Below are positions 1-11,127 of a stretch of 64,000 nt of DNA, piece after piece; positions within the stretch are counted from its first letter, which is position 1, and each line of letters starts with the position of its first letter. The translations under genes were made by a program, and so were the position numbers. Source of the stretch: Mikania micrantha (Eukaryota; Streptophyta; Magnoliopsida; Asterales; Asteraceae); NCBI GenBank assembly GCA_009363875.1, contig CM018689.1:55243741-55307740 (forward strand), written 5' to 3'. Under the pieces are notes generated by a model. It did no database searches. It was not told the DNA's origin and saw nothing but the letters and a program-made list of their open reading frames with translations.

Positions 1-1071
1 TTGAATTGATTTTGGATAAATTTGTATACTTTTTCGAAACATATTTGAGTATAAGTTGTATTTCTATAGAATTCTATGGTTAGTTAGTGTGTCCGGTTGA
101 ACCGGTTGAACCATTTTTTAGACAAATCCGATACACCTAAAATACCGGTTTTTAAAACATTGTTTAAAACCCCTAAGGTGTTGACAATAATTTCGTTTGT
201 AATTTATCAATAATTTACGTTAGTGGTCTGACGTTATTTCTAACGGATTATTACTGCTCTATTAGCAGCATGGCCAACTTCACACCCTCCCTTGATAAAA
301 GTCTTTTGTTTTATAATACGTCTGTCATATACTACATGAATTAAATATAAAATATTAAATAATTAATAATAAAACTTATAAAATTATAGATAATTATTTT
401 AATATAAATTGTTTAAATTACCTATTAATAAGTTTTATTAAGTAATAAAACAATAGTTAAAATTTTTAATAACTAATGAAATGATAATTGACCTTTTGAT
501 TTGTAACAATAATGATTTTTAAACTAACTGATGTTAAGAATTTTTGTTACTTTTTTTATCTAAAACTAATTGTTACAAATCAAGAAAATAATGTCCAATT
601 TATAAATTATTAAAGTAAAATGACTCAATGTGAAAATATCGTTAAGCGTAAATAACCAAAAATGTAATTTTTCCAGTCATTTTTATTACTTTTGATTTTA
701 AAATAATTTATTTTAAACATTTCGTTATAAGAAACATCAATTGTTCCAAAAAAATCCCATTATTTAAAAACTAGGAATTATAGTTTATCTTATTATTATT
801 ATAAATTTTTATTTGATTAAAATAGTTTTTTATAAACTTTTTCTTTACTTAAAATACCAATTTAAAATACTTCTTATTTATAAAAAATTGATTTTAGAAA
901 ATTTCATATTTTATAAACATATTTTAAAGTTTGTTTTTTAATAAAAATATTTGATTTTAATTTATCAAAATATTTTCTAGCATGAAAAAAGCTTATAATA
1001 ATATTACTCATTAATATCATAATTATTTAATTGGAAAGATAATATAGTTAATTAATAAGAGAGAGAATTTG
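1..1071. other. AT-rich intergenic DNA, no gene seen
   Basis: Long A/T runs with many stops in all frames. I see no coding signature, tRNA or clear transposon termini here. Confidence 0.6.
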
Positions 1072-1205
1072 GTTTTTTTTTAACAGACATACTATTATAC
1101 TCTTACACTACACCCAATAATCCACTCTTGTTTGTATTTGAACCCAAGATCTCATTTTTAAGAGACGATACATCTACCAAGTGGGCTAGTCCCACAATGC
1201 CAAAA
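1072..1205 (-). mobile_element. SINE-like tRNA-derived retroposon
   Basis: Read on the minus strand, an A-box-like stretch (tagcccacttggtag) is followed about 40 bases later by a B-box-like gggttcaaatac, the spacing of a tRNA-derived pol III promoter. The copy ends in an A-run (tctgttaaaaaaaaa). The flanks agaatttgg and agaattagg look like an imperfect target-site duplication. A diverged SINE is the best reading. A degraded tRNA gene is less likely because there is no acceptor stem. Confidence 0.55.
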
Positions 1206-1384
1206 GAAAGAATTAGGTATGATGATAAAAAAAAGCAACAAGTAAATATAAAAACATGAAAATGTGACAAGTGACAAAAAATTGATTTTTGTTTATTATA
1301 ATAGAAAAGATTATAAAAAACTTAAAAGTGTACATGTAATTTCATGGTATCAATCAACACCAAGTTAGTTTACTTCAAGTCAAA

Positions 1385-1409
1385 GGGGGGGGGGGGGGGT
1401 TGGGGGGGG
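1385..1409. repeat. G15-TT-G8 homopurine tract
   Basis: Fifteen consecutive G, two T, then eight G in otherwise AT-rich DNA. The tract could form a G-quadruplex on this strand. Exact length is prone to sequencing error in such runs. Confidence 0.8.
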
Positions 1410-2558
1410 ACATGTTTAGAAATTACGAGCGTTGCCGACACGTATGAAAAAAAATATATATTAGTTTTATTTATGATATAATCTCAACCGATGTTTAAGA
1501 ATTTAACATCAACCCAATAAAATTTTGACAACCACAATAAATCCTAAATTAAAACCAAAACTAATACCAAAATAACTCAACATGCATTATTCCTGATAAA
1601 ACTCATCCACCTATCACTTATTTGTTAGATAATCAAATTTTATATGATTTAATCATTTTGGTATAATTTTAAAAGTTAAAACTTGTTATCATGATAAGAA
1701 ACTTAATTGATTTGGGTATAATTTATTAATTTGTATACTTAGGTAAAAAATGTAACAATTTTTTTAAACAAAACTTGGACTATCACCTTTTTTAAATCTT
1801 GAATTTGTTGATTTAAAAATTCTTGCTACGAAATCTTTCAAAGATAACAAATTTTATCATTTTATTTTAGCGAATGAGAATAACGATTTAGCGTACTTTT
1901 ATTACGTATTTATGATTTGATTTAAGTTAATCGTTTTTTGGGTGACCCAATCTAACCCTGAGAAAAGTTCTTGGGTATGCCACTACTTACTTAGAAAAAG
2001 TGACTTAGTGAGCCAGCGGTTCAGGTACAAGATACTATCATTACCGCCTGGACAATTAGACATCCAACCCGTAATCGCAACGACCAGGAGGTCAAACTAA
2101 GATTGTTGTTCCAGTTCTAGTTCGTGTTTCAGTCAAATTCGATCGAAGAAGTTCCGAATCACGCTCAAGACGCTCCCCAAAAAGGAATTGATCTATAGTC
2201 GATTTTATAACAATTTATGGTTATACATCGTAAAAAAAGACTTTCTGTCGTTTTCTGCCACTCATTTTTCACAATATTCTTCAGAAAATTCCCTCAATTA
2301 TTTTATCCCTGTAGAAGTATAGCACAAGACAGTATCTTCATGCTTGATGAATACAGTTTTTTAAAACACGGATCGGATATAAATTAGATACATATTTAGA
2401 AGCTATCAGCTCCTGTTAATTCATTTAAACCATACACAAAGGGAAATTATCGTATCTGTAGATCTTCATGACCATCAAGAACAAAGAACATTTATTGGAG
2501 TGAAGAATCAAAACGTACCCAAAGCTGCATAAGTTTCAAATCAGTGTCACAAGGGGTA
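1410..2558. other. 3' flank of the first BAHD gene
   Basis: AT-rich DNA downstream of the minus-strand BAHD stop codon at 2559-2561. It should include that gene's 3' UTR, but I cannot fix a poly(A) site. A more GC-balanced patch at about 1990-2180 has no recognisable product. Confidence 0.5.
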
Positions 2559-5500
2559 TTAAATGTTTAGGTAATTGGCATTGAGGGGCTTGAAGATATG
2601 ACCAGCATGGGCCTCGATGTAGTTCATGTGTTTTCTTGGCATATGTGTGTAAACAATCCAATCCTCATTGTTTATTGGACTCCCCATTGGCATCACAAAA
2701 CAGTCCTTCCTTTCGGATGGGATGTGACATGATCCGAATGTCACCTTACCCCATCCAAAATCTATCTCTTCCATGGTCTCGAATCTTTGTCCTGCTGACA
2801 CCGAGAATGACATTTCTCCACCCACAAAAGCCTTTGATATTAATGGTCGTGGCTTTTGTTCCTCCACCCAATCTATTATGTCCAAGAAATGCTCTTTTGT
2901 CATGGCAGTCTGCAAGAATCCTTGAACTTCTGTAGCAACATTGCAAAGTGACATTTCCTTCAATTCCTATGGGTTTAATTAGCATTTACATTAGACAAAT
3001 TTTCAAGAAATAGAAAACAATATATGCACATAAAGATATGTTTTTCATGGGTTTCTTTTGGTTAAAATGTGGCTATGTAAATATTTAGTAAATTTGGTTA
3101 ATTATTAATTACATTACAATATTAAAGCATTTAATTGCTTAGATAAGAATGTTACCTGTGATTTTTTAGACCCGTATGGCATTGATAAAACATTTCCAAA
3201 GTGAGAAGCCATTAGCTTTTCTTTCTCTTCTCCTTCTCCCTCGCCCAACCTTCTTCGTCCGTCCACACTAACAACCACATTGCAGGCTTCGTGGTGTTTT
3301 CCCGAGTCTTCCATGCTCAATGCTACTTCCTTCCACAAGAAAGATGTGAAAGACACTAGCTTCGACCTCCTACACCCGTTTTGGCTTGCTAACAATTGTA
3401 GGTTTTTAAGTTGCTCGCCCTTAATGTAGTATATGCGATTAACAAGTTTATATGCGTCTTCTTCTTCTTCTTTTTCTTCACTTAAACGACTATCAGGGTT
3501 GGAGGATGGTTCAAAGACAGCAAATACATTGTGGATTAAGGGAGAGTAAACAGTTGGGGACCTTGGTTGAAGGTAGGACCTTCCAAATGAGGGAATCATT
3601 GATGGGGTTATGGATCGTGTAATGTCCGCCCATGATGAAATAAACATGTTAGCTGAGTAACCATCTACTACACGATGATCACTCATGACACCAATCACTA
3701 TTCCTTCACATTTTAACTTTGTAACCTGCATTATATTGAGGGAATAGTAATAAAATCAGGCAATTAAAAGGTTATAAGAACCAAAGAAAACACCTTTTGA
3801 TCCTTTACAAATTTATCCACATAGAAAACTTCTAAAATAGTTAAAATTATTTAACCATCTTGAAAATTTTCTAATTATTTGAGAGATTCTTATTACTTCA
3901 GATTAAATTATTTTTACAAAATTTCAATTAAGATAAAGTTTTGATAAAGTAGCACTGGAGCAGAAAACAACAGTGGCCAGTGGCGACAGCTTTTAAGCCT
4001 TGGTGCATTTATGTAAGTAAATTTTGATATAATTTATGCAAGTAAATTTTGATGTATTTTTTAGATAGTTTTCATTGCTAAGTTAACTAATTGAATGCAG
4101 ATGTTGCCACTATGTAAGTAAATTTTGATATATTTTTTAGATAGTTTTCATTACTAAGTTAACTATGGTGGTGGCATGATCGCGAACACTAAAATGTAAA
4201 TAAAAACCAAGTTAAAACGACCGTCAAGTCGCATCAAAACCCAAGAAAATTTTATGTCGTAAAAGTGAGTGTCACTTTGACGTAAACTCAAAAACATACT
4301 CTGTTATAATATACCGTCAAAAGTGTACTGTTTTATAAAAATGAGAATGTAATCATAGACGCAACATCAAACGTACAAAGACTATACTCCTTATAAAAGA
4401 AAAAAACAAGAACACTGCTTGTAAATGTAGACACAATGGTAACTTAAACCAAAAAAATCACAAAACAGAAAAAAATCTACAAAAGGTAAAAGGATATTGT
4501 GCTTCATTTGATATAACTAAATCATTGGTTTCTAATAAGCCTCCAAAATGATCGGATCGGGTAATAGATCAGAACAGTTAAGTTCGAGTTAGAGATAGTC
4601 CTTTGTCTCTAGAAATTTCAAAACCAATTGATCGTTTTTAAAAAACATTACTTTAGTTTAAGTCAAATTTTACTTTTAGTCATTTATGTTTACATAAATT
4701 TTTAGAGATAGTCCTTTGTCTCTAAAAATTTCAAAATCGTCCTTTAAGTTTCAAACATTACAAACTCATTTTTTCTTTGTTAATTTTTTTAAGTATATAT
4801 TTACATAATAGGAGAAGCATAAATGTTAGAAAAATGATATATCAAAAATCAGTCCATGATAAATCAAGCCACAGTTTTAACAGATTTTTTACGTTATGTT
4901 AGATTTATTCGTTAAAACCTCACGAAGCTCGACAATTTTCGAGTGGTGTAGGAGGCGAGTGGCAGAGATCTCTCATTGGATCTACTCAACCATGGCTTGA
5001 TCTTTTCTTTGATCCTTTTTTTTTGACATTTATTACCTCCTATTCTGTTAATACATAACAAAGTTAACTGAGAAATGACCGTGTTTGCAACGTTTGAAAA
5101 CTTAAAGGACAAATTTTGAAATTTCTAAAAATAAAAGATCATCTCTGAAAAATTATGTAAACATAAAGGATTAAAAGTAAAGATTACCCAATAGTTTATT
5201 TACATAAACTTTAGTAATTTTATCATCAAATATATTATAGATATTTTTTATTCGTTTAATCTATTATATTATTATTTTATTTTATTTATCTTGACATGTA
5301 TTGTATTAAGTTGTTACTCATCTCAACCTTTTTTATGTTATGATTAATAATACCCATTTTATCTTAAATAATAATTGTTCACTTAAAACAACTTATTTAT
5401 CTTGTTTTAAGTCAAGATTGTCGTGTCTAGTTTTTAATAATAAATACGTATACTTTTTAGTATACGGTATAAAAATATAATATATTAAATGTATAATTTA

Positions 5501-6247
5501 TACTTAAATATTAGTGATTAAAAATTTATAATTAAATTACAATTAAAAATTAAATCATTTATGCTATCATGAATCATAATATTTTTATCACTTAATGAAT
5601 ATAGTAAAATAAAATTCTCTAAATATCATTATTGGATCGTTAAATAAAATACACTACAAAATATTAGTCTTGGAATGTTTCAAAAAAAGGAGATAGTGAA
5701 ATTGCGTGATTTAGAGAAATTTGTTAAACTATTAAGTTGACGTAGTGTTCTTAGATCTTGTCATCATAGTTATGCTCTTGTGCCTCTTACCATTATAACA
5801 TCGCTTAGGTATGTATCCATTCTTTGGTTCTATATATGGCCCGATATGAGTGTTCAAAATATCCGAAACTCAACAAAATTCGAAATTCGAATTGTATCTA
5901 AAACCCAAAAAATCTCATCCGAAATCTAGTTCAGGTTGTTCGATCGAATAATATGATTTTTGATTCGGGTCGGGTTTTGGGTATGCAAAAAGTAACTTTT
6001 CCGGGTTGTTCGAGTTATTCGAATGTAAGAATTCGGGTTTTTCAGGTTGTTTGACTTTTCGGGTCCGATAATATATTTTGAGATTCGGGGCGATTCGGGT
6101 TTCGAATAGACCAAAAAATTTCAAATCCGAAAACCCGAATAACTCGTTATCCGACCCGATGAACACCACCAGTGCTATAGAGTTTTTTTAGCTTATAAGT
6201 TTTGTGTATTCTTATTCTTATTTATGTCAAGATTCTATATTTTTCTA

Positions 6248-6281
<34 letters not shown>

Positions 6282-7601
6282 CTAGCTTATTAACCTGTCT
6301 ATTAAAAAGAATTGTATAAAAATAAGTATTACAAAGCAATCACTGATAAAAAATAAATATACAAATAAAGTAAAATTTATTACATTTTAAAAAAGAAAAG
6401 AAATTAAAGTACGCTTTATAAATTTTTAAACATTTTTTAAATAATACAAATGAGATTTGAGAATTTTGAATTTTCAAAATTAGTAATTGAAAATGAAACT
6501 CAAATGATTAAATTTTCATTAATATCTAAAAATACAAATATTGATTTTTATTTTAAATTTAGAAGTTTAATTTAATTGTATTAAATAAAGATAATATTAC
6601 TAAAGGTATTACAGCCTAGCGGTATATTAATGGTGAGATAATGATCGAGAATTAAATGGTACCGGGTTCGAATCCAACAAGAGGGTTTTTCTCAAAATAT
6701 TGAGTTTCGTCCGTGATAGATATGATCGGGTGACACTGCTAGTGACACGATGATACTTCAATGATCCGTCAATGATTCAAAAACTAGCCGTTCAAAAAAA
6801 TAAAGATAAACTTTAAATTTGTCAAGTATGACATTTGGATGACCTAGAAAGACACGACATACAAAATATCATATGAATTATTATATAGTATATGGATAGA
6901 TAAAACTGTTTTTCAGCGTAATCCAAGCATTCCTTCCGCTCTGACTACGAGGAAAGTGTTAGTAAAAGTATAATAATCAGAGTTTATTGTTATAATCTTT
7001 ACTAATAATTATGTATTTGACGATATATATCATTCCATAAGGTTTCATTTATAACATTATCTATCGATGCAAACGTATAGATACTTGATCAATATATAAC
7101 ATATAACAATTAATTATACGATTTTAAGGCATGCATACGTACGCAACCTATAATACGCTAAAATTAATTGATAATTACCTGGATAACAAGAACCCCACGT
7201 ACAACCTTTTTGGGCATTAGCTTACCGTCAATGCACTCATCTGGATTGTACAAATTCAGTTCCTTGAGCTCAACGTCAGCAACAGCTTCAATGAACTCAA
7301 CCCCATGGTTATTGCAGTGAATTTGATTCTCTCCAGCATCTTTATTCCATGCTATCTGACCTGCAAGCGGTTCGAAGAGTGCGAGAACTCGAGGTAAGGA
7401 AGCTTTAAGGGTGCTTACAGTGGTCTGGAAACTCCCATGAGAGGGTTTCTTGTAAAAAAAGGTTGAGCCAGCATCAAAAGGTGGCACCAGCAAATCAAAG
7501 TTCGTAAAGGGTAGCCAGTGGTCAGTCCATGGTTCGTCAGCATGCACAACTACTTTGTTTATAACCTTAACTGTGAAACTATCAACCCCATTAATGTCCA
7601 T
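2559..7601 (-). CDS. BAHD acyltransferase, copy 1 (three exons, intact)
   Basis: Spliced gene of 466 codons. Exons are 7601-7179, 3725-3156 and 2966-2559, all phase 0 with GT-AG junctions. BAHD enzymes are cytosolic and move an acyl group from acyl-CoA to an alcohol or amine. The catalytic HxxxD is HRVVD at residues 158-162 in exon 2, and the structural DFGWG is at 400-404 in exon 3; FGNVLSMPYG precedes the second intron. Length is normal for the family. The N-terminal HWLPFTNFDLLVPP resembles the coniferyl-alcohol or hydroxycinnamoyl acyltransferase group, so a phenylpropanoid acceptor is plausible but unproven. The ATG at 7601 is used because it is the first in frame and lies about 75 bases after a TATA box. 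Intron 1 is 3,453 bp and full of repeats; intron 2 is 189 bp. It is paralogous to the gene at 46472-49562, with about 80% identity in exon 3 by eye. Confidence 0.93.
4040..4166. repeat. Local direct duplication in BAHD intron 1
   Basis: A stretch beginning gtaagtaaattttgat and running through gatagttttcatt to ctaagttaacta occurs twice in succession, at about 4040-4091 and 4112-4166, with few mismatches. It is a local tandem duplication inside intron 1 of the BAHD gene. Confidence 0.7.
4668..5185. mobile_element. Hairpin MITE in BAHD intron 1
   Basis: The left arm (about 4668-4790) and the reverse complement of the right arm (about 5075-5185) match over more than 100 bases, both running ttactttta, tatgtttacata, agagat, aatttcaaaat, gtcctttaagttt. 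Long terminal inverted repeats and no ORF indicate a non-autonomous DNA transposon of Mutator-like or similar type. A partial extra copy of the left arm lies at 4589-4630. I could not fix a target-site duplication, so the ends are approximate. Confidence 0.7.
5846..6172. repeat. CCGAA/TTCGG-rich repeat, MITE-like
   Basis: Dense words such as attcgggt, ccgaaaac and ttcgagttattcg, with inverted ends gtgttcaaaatatccga and ggtggtgttcatcgg. Related word-rich segments occur at about 29790-30130 and 50520-50740, so this is a dispersed family. The open frames here arise from the repeat and are not genes. Confidence 0.5.
6250..6279. repeat. (AT)n microsatellite
   Basis: About 15 uninterrupted AT units inside BAHD intron 1. 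Confidence 0.9.
6595..6797 (+). mobile_element. SINE with 12-bp TSD in BAHD intron 1
   Basis: A-box-like tagcggtatattaatgg and a canonical B box ggttcgaatcc are spaced as in tRNA-derived SINEs. The 3' end is ccgttcaaaaaaa. Perfect direct repeats aaataaagataa flank it (6583-6594 and 6798-6809). The insertion is antisense to the host gene. The tail gttcaaaaaa is shared with two other short retroposons in the window and with a LINE tail. Confidence 0.85.
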
Positions 7602-7675
7602 CTATGATTCTCTTCGATCAAGATGAGAGAAATAATGAGTTTGATTATATGGTGACTGGTGTATGTGTGATATGT

Positions 7676-7685
7676 GTATATATAG
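7676..7685 (-). promoter_or_regulatory. TATA box of BAHD copy 1
   Basis: Minus-strand CTATATATAC lies 75-84 bases upstream of the ATG at 7601, a normal plant TATA-to-start distance allowing a short leader. No other core element is claimed. Confidence 0.65.
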
Positions 7686-8298
7686 AAGCAGAATGGTTTA
7701 CAATGTCACGCGATCGATCTCATAATAATTTATGTTAGAAATTGGAATGTTGATGTCACTTTTAGATGTGTACTACATAAAGAATTTCTTTATTACGTTG
7801 ATCAAATCACAAAAAGTGTCATCATGTTGTTGTTATGAATATGACCGACGGAACTTGAATGTTTTGAAATGGGGGCGAAAATTTACGTGAACCAAAATAC
7901 ATGTTAATTTTTTGAAACGATGGAACCAAACCAATAATTAAAATGAAAAATAATTAACACTAAAGACGGAAAAAAGAGAGCTCTCGTAAGGTTTGTCAAT
8001 GTTTGTCCTTCCTTGAAAAAAAAATTAACAAAATTTTTATAGTTATTATATATGATCTTTTCACGGTCATATCTTTCTGTTGATCTTCTTGTATAAAACT
8101 GAATCGTTAAAGATATGTTCTTATTTAAGACATACGTTTCCTTCCTCCAATTATTTGGGTATTAAAATATCTTAAAAGAAACCAACAATGAAAGTATTGT
8201 AAATAAGTATAACACTAAAAACGCAGTTCAACGATTTTGGAGGGATAAATGAACTAAAAATTAATTTGTGTCCTTATCGTTAGCCCTATGATTTCTTT
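7686..8298. other. Upstream region of BAHD copy 1
   Basis: AT-rich probable promoter DNA. The segment 7868-7960 resembles 62900-62992 near the PPR gene (shared core acatgttaattttttgaaac), so it contains a dispersed repeat. Confidence 0.5.
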
Positions 8299-8728
8299 AA
8301 TGTATAATTTTACACAAATATAATCAACTTTTCAAACTCTACCAATTAAGTCATCGGAGTTTTTTTTATCCTAATTAGGTCATTCAACTTAATATAAATG
8401 TTCTAATCATATATAAAAAATCTGAATCACAGGGTATTGCTAATTTTTTACATAATTTACTTATTTAATATGTTAAATGGTGTTATAATCATTTTATTAA
8501 GCAAATAATCAATTAAAAAATATTTAAAATCATCGAAATTTACGCATTATATTTGAAAAAAATTAAGTCTTTCAAACAATGTGTGTCAATATATAACATT
8601 TGAAAAACTTTTTTTCCAAATATTATGCGTAAATATGAATAATTTTTAATTTATTATTTGCATTATAAAATGATTATATCACAACTTAACATATTAAATA
8701 AATTAAATATGTAAAAAATTAGCAATAC
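8299..8728. mobile_element. Foldback MITE, left part, split by copia insertion
   Basis: Bases about 8299-8580 match the reverse complement of 8582-8728 joined to 20834-20966. Two arms of about 280 bp therefore meet near 8581. Matches include gtattgctaattttttaca against its inverse, and tcattcaacttaatat with aagtcat blocks on the outer arm. No ORF is present. The copia element interrupts the right arm exactly at its TSD aatac. Outer ends are approximate and I found no clear TSD for the foldback itself. Confidence 0.8.
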
Positions 8729-9524
8729 TGTAAAGATTAATAAAGGCTGATGCTCACCAAACTTCTTGTTTTGTCTAAGTATAGGAGTCTCTTTGAATAA
8801 ACACCTTCGGAAGGAAGAAGTGATTCTTCGGAAGCAGCATTGCTTCCGAAGGATAACTGGTTCCTGCCGAAGGTTATACAAGACAACTGCTTCCGAGGAA
8901 TCCTCTTATGCACTGAAGACAAAGACTTCCGAGGTTTATCCTCTGACAAAGACTGTAGCAGATTACTCTTATGGTACAAAAGGTACTGACACAAGACATG
9001 TTGGTCTGACTAAAGACAAAGACAACATGTAATGAGTCAGATAAAAGCACCTTACCTCTCCCATGCTACATTAAATGCAAAAGATCATCTGAAGCCTTGA
9101 AGATCAACAACATTAAATGTCTTTTGTATTTAGTAGTCTTTTGTAAAGTCAATGTCTATAAATATAATGATTACAACTGAGTGTCTTAGCCTGTTAAGAC
9201 ACTCAACATACTAGAATAAGCTTTACTTTATGTACTTGTCTAGTATACCCAACTTGTATTCCTAAGTGTATACGGTTGTAGCCTCGGCTATATAACCTCC
9301 CATTGTATGGTTGTTTGAAGTGTGCTTGCTTGTATACTTCCACTTTGAGAGAAATATATCCTTGAGCTTGAATTATTCTTGTGTTCTTATTATTGTTCAA
9401 AGATTATTACTGTGTCATTTTGAGTGTAATTGTGAGATCATTCTAACAGAACATTCCGCATCTGTTAGAGTTAAGTAAGAAATACTTGTGAAGTGTTGTT
9501 TAGACTTAACAACCCGATCCTACA
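8729..9524 (+). repeat. copia 5' LTR
   Basis: Begins TGTAAAGATT and ends CCTACA. U3 holds CTTCNGAAG sites at 8805, 8826 and 8843 plus variants at 8890 and 8926. A TATA-like TATAAATA is at 9157-9164. Confidence 0.95.
9157..9164 (+). promoter_or_regulatory. copia LTR TATA box
   Basis: TATAAATA within the 5' LTR. It would place the transcription start shortly downstream and leave a U3 of about 430 bp containing the CTTCNGAAG sites. The 3' LTR has the same sequence. Confidence 0.6.
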
Positions 9525-9526
9525 AG

Positions 9527-9538
9527 TGGTATCAGAGC
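9527..9538 (+). other. Primer binding site, tRNA-iMet
   Basis: TGGTATCAGAGC starts two bases after the 5' LTR. It is the standard plant site complementary to the 3' end of initiator methionine tRNA, used to prime reverse transcription. Confidence 0.95.
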
Positions 9539-9639
9539 TTGGCTCTTGAACTTGACTGACTAATTATCATCAAGTTACCAGTTCTATTTCTTATAAAATC
9601 TCATAGTCTTAACACTCATATTTTCTGTGTCTGTCTAAG

Positions 9640-11127
9640 ATGGCTGCTCTAAACAAACATGATACAGAAAATGGCACTCTCAACAAGCCACCGATGTTCA
9701 CACCTGAAGATTTTGACACCTGGAAAGTCAGAATGGAAGGATTCATCAGGAATCAAGACTTTAAGCTTTGGAAATCTGTTCTTGACGGTCCTTATGTTCC
9801 CACAATTGCTACGGCTGGAGCTGGAGGACCTGCAGCACCAAAAGATCCATCTATGTATTCAGACGAAGATTACAAGAAGATGGAAGTTGACTCTAAAGCT
9901 CTCTGGCTCATTCAGATGTCAATACCTAACTCTATTATACATGCATTCAAAAAATGCAAGTCTGCTCAAGAACTGTGGAACTACTTGAAACAGATGTATG
10001 AAGGTTCAGATGATGTCAAAGAGAACAAGAAAGATATGCTGAAACAAAAGTTTGAAAACTTTTGTCAACAAAACAATGAAAATATGTCTTCACAGTACCT
10101 AAGGTATGTCCAACTTGTGAATGATTTGGCATCTGCAGGTGTAACTCTGGATAATCAAGACGTGCTCAGAAAATTTCTGAGATCTCTTCCAAAGGCATGG
10201 AACATTTACTCGGTAACAATCAGAAGAACAGAAAATCTGAAGACTCTAACTCTGGGAGAGTTGTTCGGTATTCTCAGTGCCTATCAGATGGAACTGGATG
10301 CCCAAGAATCTAAAGTCTTCCATTCACCATCAGGTTCAGCTGCTCTTCATGCACCCATCAACAATCCTCCATATCAGAATCATCAATCCATCAATCATCC
10401 TACCTTCACACCTGCTGTCACTTACACTGAAACCTCAACTTCATCAAACACATACACAAATCCTCTCACTAATCCAATTCCACTACTAGCCTCTGGTCAA
10501 GGAGCTTTTATGGCTGAAGAAACCAACTACTTCCATCTGTGTCAAGAAGACTTAGATGGCATTCCTGCAGATGATTTAGAGGAAATGGACATCAATTATC
10601 AGATGGCCATGATCTCCTATCGAGCAAAGAAGTTCTATCAGAGAACTGGAAGACAGTTTAAGAAGCACAATATGAAAACTGGGTTTGGTCTAGACAAGTC
10701 CAAGCTTAAATGCTTTAATTGCCAACAGTTAAGACATTTTGCTAGAGAATGCAAGTCCACAGGAATTCAGCCAACAACATCTGGGCAACCACTGCAAAGA
10801 TCATCAAACTCAACAAACAATGCAAACATTGCAGAACAAGACTTTACAGATTGGAGCTTTCAAGCTGAGGATACCTCCATTTCCAACAGTGCTTTGATGG
10901 CAGATGACTCATCTTCCTCAAACAAGGTAAATAATAAAATGTGCTCACCTGAATGCTCAGAAACATTAACTATTTATAAAAAGATAAATTCTCAACTCTG
11001 TAATGAGCTTGAGTCTTTACAAGTTGTCAAGGCAAATTTCGTTGAGGTTGAAAGAAATTACAAAGAAAAGGTTGATGAAATGGAGAAAACTATTTCAAGT
11101 TTAAAACATGAAGACACTAATAAATAG
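9640..11127 (+). CDS. gag: copia gag, N-terminal part (ends at premature TAG)
   Basis: 495 codons encoding the capsid-nucleocapsid region. The N-terminal DTWKVRMEGFI and the LRKFLRSLPKAW / LTLGELFGILSAY segments are typical of copia gag (UBN2 type). A CCHC zinc knuckle (C-x2-C-x4-H-x4-C) begins at residue 358. The C-terminal part is charged and probably helical. The ATG at 9640 is the first after the leader. The TAG at 11125-11127 looks like a mutation, because the same frame stays open to 11490 with coiled-coil-like sequence. Function in the cell would be particle assembly around retrotransposon RNA. Confidence 0.88.
   Translation: MAALNKHDTENGTLNKPPMFTPEDFDTWKVRMEGFIRNQDFKLWKSVLDGPYVPTIATAGAGGPAAPKDPSMYSDEDYKKMEVDSKALWLIQMSIPNSIIHAFKKCKSAQELWNYLKQMYEGSDDVKENKKDMLKQKFENFCQQNNENMSSQYLRYVQLVNDLASAGVTLDNQDVLRKFLRSLPKAWNIYSVTIRRTENLKTLTLGELFGILSAYQMELDAQESKVFHSPSGSAALHAPINNPPYQNHQSINHPTFTPAVTYTETSTSSNTYTNPLTNPIPLLASGQGAFMAEETNYFHLCQEDLDGIPADDLEEMDINYQMAMISYRAKKFYQRTGRQFKKHNMKTGFGLDKSKLKCFNCQQLRHFARECKSTGIQPTTSGQPLQRSSNSTNNANIAEQDFTDWSFQAEDTSISNSALMADDSSSSNKVNNKMCSPECSETLTIYKKINSQLCNELESLQVVKANFVEVERNYKEKVDEMEKTISSLKHEDTNK

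Noticed and set aside
5915..6169. 84-codon ORF with regular Pro/Glu residues
   Set aside because: Product of CCGAA-word repeats in a BAHD intron.
6595..6797. tRNA gene suggested by A and B boxes
   Set aside because: No cloverleaf acceptor stem, body too long, A-tail and 12-bp TSD; it is a SINE.
8737..9032. 85-88-codon ORFs on both strands, repeated at 20041-20336
   Set aside because: They lie within LTR U3 and follow the CTTCNGAAG palindromes; duplicated only because the LTR is.
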